A stretch of DNA of 64,000 bases from Micropterix aruncella (taxonomy: Eukaryota > Arthropoda > Insecta > Lepidoptera > Micropterigidae): NCBI GenBank assembly GCA_944548615.1, contig OX155963.1, positions 27,977,336 through 28,041,335 of the forward strand, in the 5' to 3' direction. This document shows, piece by piece, positions 35,631 to 46,970 of the stretch. Made by a program: the position numbers and the translations under genes. Numbering within the stretch: the stretch's first letter is position 1; each line of letters starts with the position of its first letter. Below the pieces are notes generated by a model. The model was not told the origin of the DNA, did no database searches, and worked only from the letters and a program-made list of their open reading frames with translations.

Positions 35631-36254
35631 TGGAACTGAGCAATCTAATACATATATCAATCAAAAAAACATCGATACAATTAAATACTTAAAGGGATTT
35701 GTAATACTACTCAAAATTTGTAATACTACTCAAAAAGAAAGTAATTTTGAATTTACAAAACGGTTAGTCCAATCTCACCTTTGCCCAGCCGTACGCCGTC
35801 TCCACGCTATAGAAAGCAATTATTTATTAGTCCACATTCCGCAGAGCCAGAATCACAATCTTTACGATAACTCACTAAAAATTAACGGCTCCATAATAAT
35901 TATGGTAAACATTTTTAAAGCGAGATAAAAATCGTCATGATAATTTGTCACTGATCACGCGCCATTGGAGATGAAAAAGAAAAAGAACTGATTAGGTTAC
36001 TGAAGCTGATTCTTAATTCACGTGTTCTACGGGACTTTCAATCGGGAACCAGGCGAATAAGTCGCAGATAGTGGTGTCTCGAGCGGCTTGAAAAATAATT
36101 TAATTCACCTGAACAGTGTCTCGCCAAAGAGGGTAGTTTTTTCATAATATAGGAGGTGCGGCCGTAGAAAATGGGATAAATTACTTTTCTTCGTGTACTA
36201 ATATCGGAAAATAGCCAATGCGAACGAGACAATATCATGCCTGTTTCCATTCTG
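35631..36254. other. unassigned sequence
   Basis: An 18-bp unit TTGTAATACTACTCAAAA is repeated twice near 35699-35736. A minus-strand 70-codon frame at 36038-36250 has no recognised domain. Confidence 0.4.
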
Positions 36255-37030
36255 AAATGACTTATGGTATACTGATATGGGGGAATGCCACAGACAGTTC
36301 TAGGGTTTTCATTTTACAGAAAGTACACTGAGAGCAATTGCAGGAGTATTTCGTCACACGCACTGCAAACGATACTTTATTAAGTACAAACTACTGACTT
36401 TTACGTCTGAATATGTTTTAAAATGTCTACTATGTATATGCTAAATCTAATATTAACGAACAAGGGGTAAACGGAAATATACACTCCCACAACACACGCA
36501 TACGTGATGATGTTATCCTGCCTAAAGTACGCCTTACGCAGACACAAAAGTCCTTTAGATATTTGAGATATAAGCTCTTTAACCAGCTACCACTCTCCAC
36601 AAGAAAGATGGAAACAAAGGCGTTTAAAAGATGTATTAAACAATAGCTGCAATCCACACATGCGTTCCATAAGCTGGGTGATTATTTTGAGCATGCCAAT
36701 TATTTCAAATGGGAATAACATTAATATGTTACTTTTAGGTACCTCATTTTAGTTTTTATTGTTCAATAATAATATTATGAATTTAATATTTAATATGTAG
36801 ATTACAATGTTTAATGTAACATAACTTACCATAACAACATACGTTGTTTTTTTTTGCAATTTTGTATTGATGCTTTCTATTGTGATTATTTTTTGTATAG
36901 AGTTCCTAAGATGACTATTAATATTCTTATAATAATTATTTATTTTATATGTATACTCATGTAGGTACATGGATTCAGCTCTATTTTTTAAAATTTTATT
37001 TGTCTGCCGTGTCAAGCCGACCTTAGTCAA
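36255..37030 (+). pseudogene. Jockey/CR1-like LINE C-terminus and 3' UTR
   Basis: The plus strand reads MTYGILIWGNATDSSRVF near 36255-36320 and, after frame breaks, HSHNTRIRDDVILPKVRL, KSFRYLRYKLFNQLP and ETKAFKRCIKQ up to TAG at 36643-36645. These are consecutive late motifs of a LINE reverse transcriptase. The 3' UTR to about 37030 is shared with the copy at 24330-25095. The YADD part is missing. Confidence 0.75.
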
Positions 37031-37497
37031 CGCTATTTTTTTTTAATTATTTATTTTTTTATGTTATTTCTGGAAATATTCAGCGCATACAATATACATA
37101 TGTGTGCATAAACATAATGTAAAAAAAGAAAAACATTACGCCGATAATCGTTTCCTACGAAAGTAAAATATCAAACAGATTTCCGCATATTACACATTTG
37201 GATTTCAGCATATTACACTTAAAAATTAATTACAAAATAAACTAAGTTCATATTAAATATAAAAATCAATATAGAAACCGATGGGAGAGGTAGGGAATTG
37301 AAAGTGATTGGGAAGAAAGAGTTAGACGATGGTATGTTTATATGTATATAGATATAAATAAAGATATAGATAGGTCGTATAGTGGATACATAGATACAGA
37401 TATTTATTGATGTTTATAGATATTTATAGATATATAATAAATATTTATAGATATTAGAAATATTTGTAGTAGCTACTGATATGTTGTATGGAAAATA
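37031..37497. other. AT-rich, GATA-like degenerate repeat
   Basis: 37340-37460 is a degenerate run of TAGATATA/GATATTTATA units. Nothing else is recognised. Confidence 0.5.
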
Positions 37498-37880
37498 TTA
37501 AAAAGTACGATAGATATTAACAAGCTCGTTAGGTGCAATTCGTTTGAATAATTCTTTAACGAACGTCGGTTGGTTGAGGTTGCAAATGTCGATGGTGGAG
37601 AAACGAGAGTCGTACGTGCACATCAGCCTATAAGCGATGGAATATTTTAAGTAGTTGGTATTGGCACGAGAGACCTCAAACATGCGTGAATTGCGAATTA
37701 ATCGCAGAGGAACGAAAAATCGTAAGTTTTCAACAAGGTATGGACTATCTATGGTATTGTGGATAACTTTGTGTAAAAGTACCATATCAGCCACAGTGCG
37801 TCGGTCTTCTAGAGCTTGAATACTGAAGTGGTCCAGTCTGCTCTCGTACGTAGGAAGACGAACCGTCCGCGATAATTAAT
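37498..37880 (-). pseudogene. Jockey-like LINE C-terminal fragment
   Basis: The minus strand reads RLPTYESRLDHFSIQALEDRR, VADMVLLHKVIHNTIDSPYL and further YSIAYRLMCTYDSRFSTIDI. The LP-x-YE-x-RL...LEDRR...D-x-x-LLHK block is typical of the C-terminus of insect LINE reverse transcriptases. It is related to the fragment at 12519-12835. The frame is open for about 125 codons and stops at 37498. Confidence 0.75.
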
Positions 37881-38349
37881 GTGTTTAAAAAAACGCCTTT
37901 GGATACATTCTATCCTGCTTCAGTAGACCTTAGTATTACCATTATGTCACTTGGGCCAATCTGATTCTGGTGGCATCAAATAATATAATACATATATAAT
38001 AATCTCAATTGATAATGAACGTTTTATTCGAAGAGGTGCGATTTGGCTCGATGCAAAGTCGATTTTAATGAAATCCTGCTATCCCTGAGTTTATCCGTCA
38101 CGTCTTTCTATACGTTGCACTGCCGAAACGCGTCCATTCGTCTGTCGGTACCTACCGAATATTCAACAATTTGTTGGCTCCATTATAGCGGCGGACGCAC
38201 ACAACAATGGTAGCGTAGCCGCAGCCAATTTGTCAAGCGTTTCACTTCCACTTGGGTTTTTCGCTTGCGAGCAGCCTCCGATCTGCCAAAAAAAAAAATG
38301 CAAAAACGTGCACCACTTTGAAATCGCATCGATTCTTCTATGGATTATG

Positions 38350-38519
38350 TACGCTAGGGCTTAGGGAGGAGTACAACTCGAAACATCATATGTTCGTATC
38401 TCACTATTCTTATTTTTTTATCCCACTATTCGTATAACATTTGTAATGATGTTATAACTTTTATTTTGATTATTCAATGTGGTGTTTCGGATGGTACTCC
38501 TCCTTAGGCCCTAGTGTTC
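38350..38519. mobile_element. small MITE with CTAGGGC ends
   Basis: CTAGGGCTTAGGGAGGAGTAC at the left is matched by GTACTCCTCCTTAGGCCCTAG at the right, and the similarity continues inward (CGAAACATCATA against TGTGGTGTTTCG). The arms are about 40 bp. Confidence 0.7.
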
Positions 38520-38575
38520 ATAATGTACGTTACCCTAGTGTTCATGGCCCTAGTGTTCATAATGTACGTTACTCA
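38512..38575. repeat. short tandem repeat at MITE border
   Basis: CCCTAGTGTTCATAATGTAC is repeated: full unit, partial unit (CCCTAGTGTTCATGG), full unit. It extends the right end of the MITE. Confidence 0.8.
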
Positions 38576-39752
38576 AATCGAAGCCCCTGTTTCGACTAAG
38601 AAGAGAATACTAAGGTCATTAGCCTAATTTTTCGATAGAAAGATTCTCACGGGCGGTTGTCGAGTATCAACAGTATTCTTATTAATATAATAATTTTATA
38701 TTGGTAGTGACAGTGCTTCAGAAAATATCGAAAATGTTCGTTGATCAAAAAATATTCGCATGTGGTCGTACATGATAGATTATGTGGACTGATTATGACT
38801 AGCAAAATAAATTTATAAACAATTTAAAAATTAGTTTTGTCAATTGTCAAAATCCAGGCATGTAAGAACCGAATTTATTAAGAATTATTTCAGTATAATG
38901 GACGCTTAGATTTTGGTTAGAATTTGTCGATTGGGACAAACGTTAAAAATAACAAATTCTTTCCTACTTATTAGTATGGAACTATAGAAAGACAATAATT
39001 TCAAAAGCAGCTCTAAGCTTTGAAACTTTTTCTAAAACGAACTCTCAAAAATAACTCTGAGCTTATCTTTCAAAACTATTAAATAAACACCATTCCTGAA
39101 ACTACTCCAAAAATGTTAGCGGTTCCAGTATAGTTTCATCGGTTGTAAGAATAGAGTTTATCCATAGACTCTATCCGTCAACTCTAACATGACGTAATCC
39201 AAGTCCTAAATACACTTGACTAAATTGATACACTTGACTAAATTAAATAGTTCCTATGGTTTTCGAAGTGGATTGTAGTCTTAAATTTGGAATCTTAAAT
39301 CGACGATTCAGCAAACGAACATGGAAAAGGGGAATTTTATTAAAATTTTGCGGAATAAAGGTAGGTAAATAAAAAAGTTTGAAAGCGATTTAAAGTAAAA
39401 CCAAACAAACTAAACTGACCTAAAGAGTTTCTAGTGGCACAGGCAGGGTTAAAGACATTAGCGGCAATGAGGCGCTTTCCACTCATATAATACCTATGCG
39501 AGAATTTTTGAAAAAAAATCTTTTGGGAAAGAATAAATTTGATGCTATGAATATTGGTATCAGTTCAAACTGGAATGCCGTATATAAGAGGCGGTTCATT
39601 CGTCAACTTGTCGAACCAATTTAGAACATATCTTTCCAAAAATATGCTGCCTGGATGGCCTTGTCCTTTGCCTCTTGTAGATCCTGGTGTGTGATGGAGG
39701 TTGACAGTTGTGGGCAGGATCTGAGGTGGTCTTCATCCTGCAGCGTTCAACA
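38576..39752. other. unassigned AT-rich sequence
   Basis: A 17-bp unit ACACTTGACTAAATT-x-A is repeated in tandem near 39211-39246. No gene is recognised. Confidence 0.45.
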
Positions 39753-40392
39753 ACTAGAGCTATCAACTACAACGGGCGAACCTGTCACCTCAGGAAGTTT
39801 CAACGAAATTTATCGTTCTGCCTCCCGTGAGGTGAGCGCAGAAGACTTGGGACGAAGAACAATCCACAGTCTAGCTACGCCACCTGCCCATCAGATGCCA
39901 ACGCCTTACGACGAGGCACCGGGAAAAGCGCCCAGCGGGCAGCCTCGCCCCCTGTCTACCAGTTTGGAAGGATATCTCCATCTGGAATTAACATTCAGGA
40001 TACCTCCTACCTCCTGACTGGTTACAGGATGGAGGTCGCTTGCGCAGACCTCTCCCTTATGAAGCGGTGAAACGGTGTCAACCGAATCTATTCCGGATCA
40101 CGGCATCCTTTGCCCGGCTTATTCACCCGGGATCGGGTGGCCGAATGGTTCTTTCAAAAGCACTTGCTATAAGGTTAACAACCACCCCCACGCTATAGGA
40201 AACATTGCTGTTCCCGGACTCCCCCGGCTGTTAGGTTAGGTTAGGTTAGGGGAGACTGGCCCGCGGGCCAGCTTCCTACCCTGGCTCTCACTTCTGCGTG
40301 AAGGCCGCCGGATGGGTGTTGACCCGTGAGTGTAACCGACCCTGAACGAATGGGTCTTCGTGGACAACTCCAACAGGGCCCATTAACTCCCA
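39753..40392 (+). mobile_element. S650 element, copy 5, with internal telomere repeats
   Basis: It starts ACTAGAGCTATCAACTACAA and ends GGGCCCATTAACTCCCA. It is flanked by AGCGTTCAACA (39742-39752) and AGCGTTCCACA (40393-40403), an 11-bp duplication with one mismatch. About 100 bp near the 3' third, present in copies 1, 2 and 6, is missing and replaced by four TTAGG units. The 120-codon frame at 39655-40017 spans the border and part of the element and is not a gene. Confidence 0.85.
40231..40250 (+). repeat. interstitial telomere repeat (TTAGG)4
   Basis: There are four exact copies of TTAGG, the insect telomere unit, at the point where S650 copy 5 has an internal deletion. The neighbouring consensus bases (CTGTTAGTC before, CTAGGGGAAA after) already contain TTAG and TAGGGG. 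Confidence 0.95.
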
Positions 40393-40403
40393 AGCGTTCC
40401 ACA

Positions 40404-40884
40404 GATTCATATTGGGTTCTCAGTGAACCCCCTTGCGAACAAGATTAGCTCGGATCTTCTCACATGCATCCACCCTCAGTTTGTTATGACTGCGTCAGGT
40501 GGTGAAGGGAAGATGGGACCCCGAAGCTATCCTTGCCAAGTCAAGCCGTCCGTTGAGTTTTGCAATTCGATGATTGACTGATAAGTGGCGGTAAACACAT
40601 AATACGAACGGGGCGCGGAGCGCGTCCAATGTCGCGATAAGCCGTTCCTTACAGCACCATCTGTCGACCCCGTCCAGAACTACTTAGTAAATATCTTAGG
40701 ATACAACAGGAAACAAAGTAGGAAACATATATCACATTGGCAGCAAACATATATTATATTATTATAGCTTTCCGTAAGGTAATAGAATTAAAATCATTAT
40801 TATTTTAAATAAAGTAAGCGTAGGTAAAATTTTAATTTTTAATAGATGACATTGTAGAAGATAGCTAATTTTACATATTTTTAT
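40404..40884. other. unassigned sequence
   Basis: It is moderately GC-rich to 40680, then AT-rich. No coding or repeat feature is recognised. Confidence 0.4.
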
Positions 40885-41661
40885 TTATACTAATATTATA
40901 AAGAGGTAAAGTTTGTGAGGTTGTAGGAAGTAATCTCTGGGTCTACTGAATCGATTTTGAAAATTCTGTTACCACGTTATTTGTGAGTACCATAGGCTCT
41001 ATATTATCCAAAAAAAAAGACTTTTTCGTGGTAGTCGGATTTGCAAAGAAAGTCGGAGAAAAAACGGTCGAACGAAAAGGTTTCTAACTAACGCTGCCTT
41101 AACGATGAGATGTATATGATTAAGTTCTAGAGAAAAGTTGTTGAGCTTGATAATGTCTGCAAAAAAGTCAACGACAGTATATGTCTAACTTTTATATTTA
41201 AATCACAAAAGTAGTATTTTATATTTAAAAAATAATTTAAATCGTTAGGTCATGTTTATTGGTCATATTATCAACAATTATGAATTCATATAAAAATAAA
41301 TAAATTTATCTCAAGTGTTTAAAACAAAAGACTTTTCCCTTTTACTGCATATATTTTCCCGTTTACTGTAAAAATGGTTAAAGAGATAAGACACTCACAA
41401 ATAAGACACTCACAAGAAGACACTCACAAATAAGACACTCACAAGAAGACACTCACAAATAAGACACTCACAAGAAGACACTCACAAATAACGGTAATAT
41501 AGTCAAATTGGGATGCAACTTCATACATACATATGCAGTAAAAATATAACCCTTCTTTTGGAAGTCAGGAAATAAATCATAGCACTCAGTACTTACCGAA
41601 CCATAATTTCATCACAAGTAAAAATTTTTACCGCCCAACGAGGTGGGCTCGGGTCAGCTAG
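40885..41661 (+). mobile_element. Helitron-like non-autonomous element
   Basis: The start TACTAATATTATAAAGAGG resembles the 5' region of the copy at 31012-31234. The 3' end has a GCCCAACGAGGTGGGC hairpin, then GGGTCAGCTAG before T, the Helitron 3' pattern. The TC at the 5' end is not preserved. A minisatellite lies inside. There is no helicase ORF. Confidence 0.55.
41388..41489. repeat. minisatellite, 29-bp higher-order unit
   Basis: Seven units alternate strictly between 15 bp (AAGACACTCACAAAT) and 14 bp (AAGACACTCACAAG), so the real period is 29 bp. The units are otherwise identical. Confidence 0.95.
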
Positions 41662-42064
41662 TATTAACTAATAACGCAGAGTAAACAAGAAACGCTTCAC
41701 AAACTACGAAAGCTTTTTTCTCCGTGCTGCCCTATATATCGCAGCAGTAAGAAAGTGCATGAAACTCTCGAAAACTTTAACAACGGCATTCATGTCAAGA
41801 ATAGCGGAATGCTGAGACGTCACGCGTCGGTGCAATTTAACACATCGTCGTACAAAATATATAGTTTGGACGTGACGAAAACTCTTATCTTCGCGCCAGT
41901 CCCCCGAACAAAGAGGCGGTCAGATGAAGGCCGACATGCAAACGCCGTGAGATTCCGCGACATTAACTGTTGTTACACTTAACGTGTTAACAGGCAATTT
42001 ACATGTAATAATTACTCTAAGAATGTTGATGATCGATAAGTAAACTTTAACTTAGTAGCTGCTT
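41662..42064. other. unassigned sequence
   Basis: A plus-strand 75-codon frame at 41755-41982 has no domain I recognise. Nothing else is seen. Confidence 0.4.
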
Positions 42065-42198
42065 TATGAAATCGAAAACTATCGCGGTTGTTTGACATTA
42101 TAAACAGGATAAAAAGAAATTACCGCGTGAAATATGTAGCACTCGAAGTTTCCTTCAATCTACCCTGGACAACCGCCGTTGTCCAGGGTAGATTGAAG
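42065..42198 (-). mobile_element. H-family foldback element, copy 2 (half)
   Basis: The outer tail GAAATCGAAAACTATCGCGG is followed by TTGTTTGACATTATAA, then TTACCGCGTGAAAT-TGTAGCAC as in other copies. It ends in a perfect palindrome with 21-bp arms and a 4-base loop (42153-42198). The distal arm is missing. Confidence 0.75.
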
Positions 42199-43103
42199 TA
42201 CTCTCAATAGTCATCTTAAAATTACACATTTTTATACATATTTTACGGGGCCGCTACACAACCATTAATTGGGGACTCGGTCCTCTAAAATGTTTTCGTC
42301 CTCCCGGCTCGCAAAAGAAAAACGTCATACGATCCCTTCATGTTGCAACCGGAAGCCGTATGAAAGAAAATGATTGATTGGAATGATCATGATGGAATCA
42401 AAAAGATGAAACAATGATGGAATCAAAATGATGGAATCAAAAAGATGAATGAATTGGAAACAATCTAACGAAAATCTATTTTGACAGAAGAATTAAATTC
42501 CTTATTTGATGCCATAAAATCAAAATAATTTTTTTCTTCTTTATGCACGTTTCTATTAATTATTTATAATTTAATAATGAATTCATGATATTATATTATG
42601 TTTATTGCAACGCTGTTATATTCCTAAAGGTTTGGGAAAAGATTTTATAAACAGCGAACTCTCAGATATATTTTCAGGTTAGGAATTTCGTTTTGAAAGA
42701 AACCTTATCATTATGTCCGAAAACTAACGGAATAATCATGAAAACTGAAAAAAATATACAAATAACGTGTAAAATGCACAAAAAGATGATGTTTGTTACA
42801 TTAGTCGACACCCCAACTTTTATAAAATCAGTATTCAAGATTATGCAAAACTTATTTCACTATTATTGAAGTATTTGTTTTTAATGTAGAAAAATTAACC
42901 TTATTTCTTATAGTACCAGCTTATTAAACAGATGGCGACATATTGCGGCACCATACAATTGAACCGACGCGACACGGCGACCAATATTCCGAATGTGTTA
43001 TCCCGTTTCTTTCAAGTCCTGACTTCACCCGTAATGGTAGATACTTTGTTTAGAAAAAATATCACTGCTGGTGGGTCTTACGTTTGTTTGGGATATACAT
43101 AAT
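42199..43103. other. AT-rich sequence with a short minisatellite
   Basis: 42385-42450 repeats ATGATGGAATCAAAA units irregularly. No gene is recognised. Confidence 0.5.
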
Positions 43104-43402
43104 GGGCCCGATTGCGTTTCTTTGTGAACTAAAACTAAAATTAGTCCAAGCGAACGAGACAGAGCAATACGTTAGAGCGGAATATGAAACGAACGATCGT
43201 CGATAAATACTACCTGTTGAACTTATACTCGTCCGAATAAATTGAAGCATATTTCGTGCGGTGTAAGATTTGACCTTGGCGCGCAGATTTAATGCGAACA
43301 AGTGACAACCGGTCATCTCACAATCCGCTCTGGCGTATTGCCCTGTCTCGTCCACAAGGACTAATTTCCGATTTTAGTTCACGTAGAAACGCAATCGAGC
43401 CC
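43104..43402. mobile_element. long-TIR MITE, copy 2
   Basis: GGGCCCGATTGCGTTTCTTT at the left and its near inverted complement ending AAACGCAATCGAGCCC at the right form inverted repeats of about 79 bp. It is 299 bp long, with a 140-bp unique centre shared with 21729-22038. The 97-codon minus-strand frame across it is incidental. Confidence 0.8.
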
Positions 43403-43849
43403 TATGTCTCCTCAAAATTGTGGTACCTTACTAGTGCAAAGATCAAAGAAAATAACACTAAAATAAAATAAGGAAGCAGGTGCTCGATAAGAACTTGAAG
43501 TGCACTGGAAGAACACGACATGTATAATGAGGAAATTTATATAATAGGATGAACGAGTAATTTCGCCAGTACCATAGAAAGTAGTTCAATTGGAAAGTGG
43601 TCTGGTCCAGTACCCCGGCCCTTTACGTCGTGTCACATCGGGTCGGTCCCTTCAATGCGGACAAGTCCGATTTATATAGTTCGAGAGCTCATTACGGCTA
43701 CAAGGCACCCTTACACTTTTTGCAGAGTCTATCGAAAGTTTCTGTTTGGATAAATAATGGCTAGCTGTCAATTCTGAACTTTCCTGCAATGGCTTTCAAT
43801 CTATCTAGTTGATCGATCGTTAATTTGTTGATAGGTACATCAGGGAGTG
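43403..43849. other. unassigned sequence
   Basis: No ORF or repeat is recognised. Confidence 0.4.
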
Positions 43850-44150
43850 AGACGTACTCATCTCTTCGAGAGTTGAAAACAGGTGTACCGTAGGGATCCA
43901 TGCTATGACATATCTGTTGTACACATCGGATGTAGCGATGAATCTTCAGTAATGCTCATAGGATTTGTATGCAGACGATACCCAGTTGTTGCATATAATA
44001 AATCCTAATCGGTCTAGCTCTGCTGAGAGTCATATTGATTAAGATCTAGAAATATTATACAATTGATCAAATCGACATGGATCAATAATCAATCTTATCG
44101 AGTCTTGATTTCCAATCGTTGGTACCTACTAAGCCAGGCAGAAGAAAAGT
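43850..44150 (+). pseudogene. decayed LINE reverse transcriptase core
   Basis: At 43882-43899 the plus strand encodes GVP-stop-GS, the reverse transcriptase motif GVPQGS with glutamine changed to TAG. At 43968-43979 it encodes YADD within LYADDTQLLHI. The spacing of about 86 bases is near the usual distance between these motifs. Stops and frameshifts separate them. This is an old catalytic core with no open frame. Confidence 0.7.
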
Positions 44151-44859
44151 CACAACGAACGGATCCATTAGAATAACGGCGAATTTTTCAGATATACCTA
44201 CATATGATAACTATGTAACTAAATTGTTTCAAAAAACATGTCAGTAAAACGATTGGTTGAGGCCTCGCTCCACTAAATGCTCTCTATAGGAAACGGTGAT
44301 AGCTCAGCGTCAACGTCAGATAGATATATATTCAATATATTGAAATTACAACAAAAATCCTTTAATCAAAATATTCAGAAATTAATAAAAAGTTTTTAAA
44401 AAATCAACGAAAATAACAATAAATCTAAATATAAATAATCTAAACGATAAACATGTGGTCCAAAATTATCTGAAATAATTATGAGTGATACACATTAAAT
44501 TCAGTAATAAGAAACAAAAAACTTTCAATAAGGCCATTCAGTGCATAAGGATTTAGTTTTACCCATGAAAACATTTATATTCACTGAGTTCTTGAACTGC
44601 TCAAAAAGTAGATTGTATAAATTTAGCATTATGTACAGATTAGTCTTCTAATATTTGCACGTTCGGAGTTGGCTCACCAAAATTAAGCCGCGATTAGGCC
44701 GAAATTAGATCGCATGCTACAATATGGCCTAGAAGAAGTTGCCACTGGGGTATAACTGGCGACAAGTTGGGCCGGGCCATTGCAGCCAACAAGGTATTTA
44801 GAATTTCAAAATATCTTATTCAATTAATAGAGTTACAGCATTGATTATATATGGTTTTA
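44151..44859. other. unassigned AT-rich sequence
   Basis: No gene or repeat is recognised. Confidence 0.4.
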
Positions 44860-45180
44860 GATTGATAAACTCCATAGTAGGATTTGGCAACTCCATCACG
44901 CTGGCTTAATCCAGGCGGAGAATTGACGGCGAAACTAATTGCAATTTATTTAACCATTTATAATAGCATTAACATTTTTTTTTTATATAGGGTTGATTAA
45001 TTATAAAAAACACAATAATTTAACCTATACCACCTAATAACATTTAGTTATTAGTGCCATATATCGCATTTATAAATAGGCTGATTACATCATAGAAATA
45101 ATAATGAGAGATAGAATACCATATATTAGTCTATCTAAACGAGTGCGTAATTATTACTATATTACCAAATTACAAATTTA
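44860..45180 (+). repeat. D-family dispersed repeat, copy 1
   Basis: It includes TAGGATTTGGCAACTCCAT, ATTGACGGCGAAACTAATTG and GAGAGATAGAATACC. The reverse complement of 54765-55115 carries the same blocks in order. A partial copy is at 60510-60700. No terminal repeats are clear. Confidence 0.65.
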
Positions 45181-45299
45181 CATCTTTATGTGAATAATAC
45201 TAAAATATTAAGAGCTATGATTTCATCATTCGTTTGTTATTATATTATTATTTTATACCGGATAGGCGTGATTAGATCGCCATCTAAAATGCCATACCG

Positions 45300-45331
<32 letters not shown>

Positions 45332-46851
45332 TTTACAATTCATTTACAATGTATGGGTCTCACTAACAATCATATCAATAAAAAAATATAGTATTAAAAT
45401 TGAACATGGCCGATATGAGCATTAGCAGGTATGTACTGCTGCTGCCCAACTAAGTGCCAGGACTTGTTCCAGGGCAGCGAGCTCTCTAGTTTTTAGTTCA
45501 CATATATTCGGCGATTTGAAAAAAAAAATTAAAATGAAAAGAAATATGTTTATTACCGTCACCATTTCAAATTATAACTAATAATGACTAAATAATGATC
45601 ACAACAGAAAATATTTAAAATAAAACACAGAAAATAAATAATCGTGTTAGTAAAATAAAAATAAAATAAAATAAATTGTCAAATAATATCAAACAATAGT
45701 CACCAAAATTAATGAATAAATAATAGTAATAAATAAAACGTCAGCAAAAATAATACTAATAAGAATTGTCAATGATAGGATTTAATGATGGGAACTGTCT
45801 TGGTATATTAATTTGTGAATATTTTGCCGGGCGTCATGTTTTAGCCAGGAATCAATCTTGGCTTTAAATCAATCAATCTTGGCGTTATACCACGAACGCC
45901 TCTATATTGAACCTATTAAGAGAAAATTCATTATTATAGGAATTATGATTGCCATCTACACGTTGCGTTTTGTCGAAAAGTCCCAGTTGCCAAATCGCAG
46001 CGACGCTGGGCAATTTAATACGCTATATATCAATGGTTATAATTAGGCCTCGCATAAACCGACCCATCTAAGGAAAGTTTTACAAAATAAGGTAGTGAGC
46101 TGCACGACTACCATGTTGACGCCTGTCGGTCGACGTCGTCGGACCTCCAAGGCGCCGACAGTACAATAGCCGGCGGTCGACTCGATCAAGTGAATCGATG
46201 TCAGCAAGGGCAAAAAGGTGAGAAATTAACCGAGAGACAATCGAGTGCGACGACACCGCAATCGACAGGGAGATGCGCTTAATCGAATCCACTCGATGGC
46301 CGATGGACAGCGGATATTTGCCATGTCGCCTGCTCACAAACTATGTAGGTCAGAGATGACAAGTGGGACAAGCGAAGATTTCCACTTCTTCTTCTTTGAG
46401 TACAATTGACGGGCGCTTTGACCAAACGATTGACGCAACTTCCATGAGCAGAATATGTATATCTGATTCTCGATTTATAGGTATGCATGTCTGGCCTGGT
46501 AGCGATGTACATTTTTTATTTATTATTAAATAATGTTACATAAGAAATAATATAATCATGATCAAAAAGTAGTTCGAAATTAGTTGTTTTTTTTTACATT
46601 TGTCCATTTATTTGTAGGATTATTACTTTGCTTCGAACATTTCAAGCTCAAATTTGTTCAAATAGGAATGATCTATATTCTCGAGTTAAAATAGATTAAA
46701 AAATATATTTATTTTGTTTTTAGGCATGTTGTTTAGGAACGCGAGACGAAAGAAAAGACGATATTTTAAGAGTCAATTAAGTAAAGAGGAATTTAAACAC
46801 TGTTTATTTTACAAAATTTTACAGCCATCCAATAAATATGATAAGGAAATT
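45181..46851. other. unassigned sequence with (TTTA)n and a GC-richer patch
   Basis: TTTA repeats at 45299-45331 may be the tail of a minus-strand LINE whose 3' UTR would lie at 45332-45500. 46080-46340 is GC-richer, with minus-strand frames of 77-85 codons and no recognised domain. A plus-strand frame from 46714 follows a TTTGTTTTTAG acceptor-like site but reads into the 5S pseudogene. Confidence 0.35.
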
Positions 46852-46970
46852 TCTAACGTCCGTGGCCACGTTGAAACACTGGTTTCTATTAGATCTCCGA
46901 AGTTTAATTGCGTCGGGCGTGGTCAGTATTTAGATGGGTGACCGTTAAGTACTGCCACGTGATGTTATAA
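46852..46970 (+). pseudogene. 5S rRNA pseudogene
   Basis: 119 bp matches the length and order of 5S rRNA: CTAACGTCCGTGGCCACGTT at the start, CCGAAGTTTAATTGCGTCGG in the middle, GATGGGTGACC in the box C region and GCCACGTGATGTTATAA at the end. Substitutions such as TTTCTATTAGATCT for the usual CTCGTCAGATC and CAGTATTTAG for CAGTACTTGG indicate decay. Unlike the two SINE3-like copies, it covers the full 5S length. There is no T-run terminator immediately after it. Confidence 0.75.

Noticed and set aside
39655..40017. 120-codon plus-strand ORF
   Set aside because: It begins in flanking DNA and runs into S650 copy 5; the other copies do not keep the frame.
41388..41489. CRISPR-like array
   Set aside because: The units are contiguous 14/15-bp tandem repeats without unique spacers, in eukaryotic DNA.
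46714..46941. 75-codon ORF after an acceptor-like site
   Set aside because: Its second half is the 5S pseudogene and no donor or homologue is visible.
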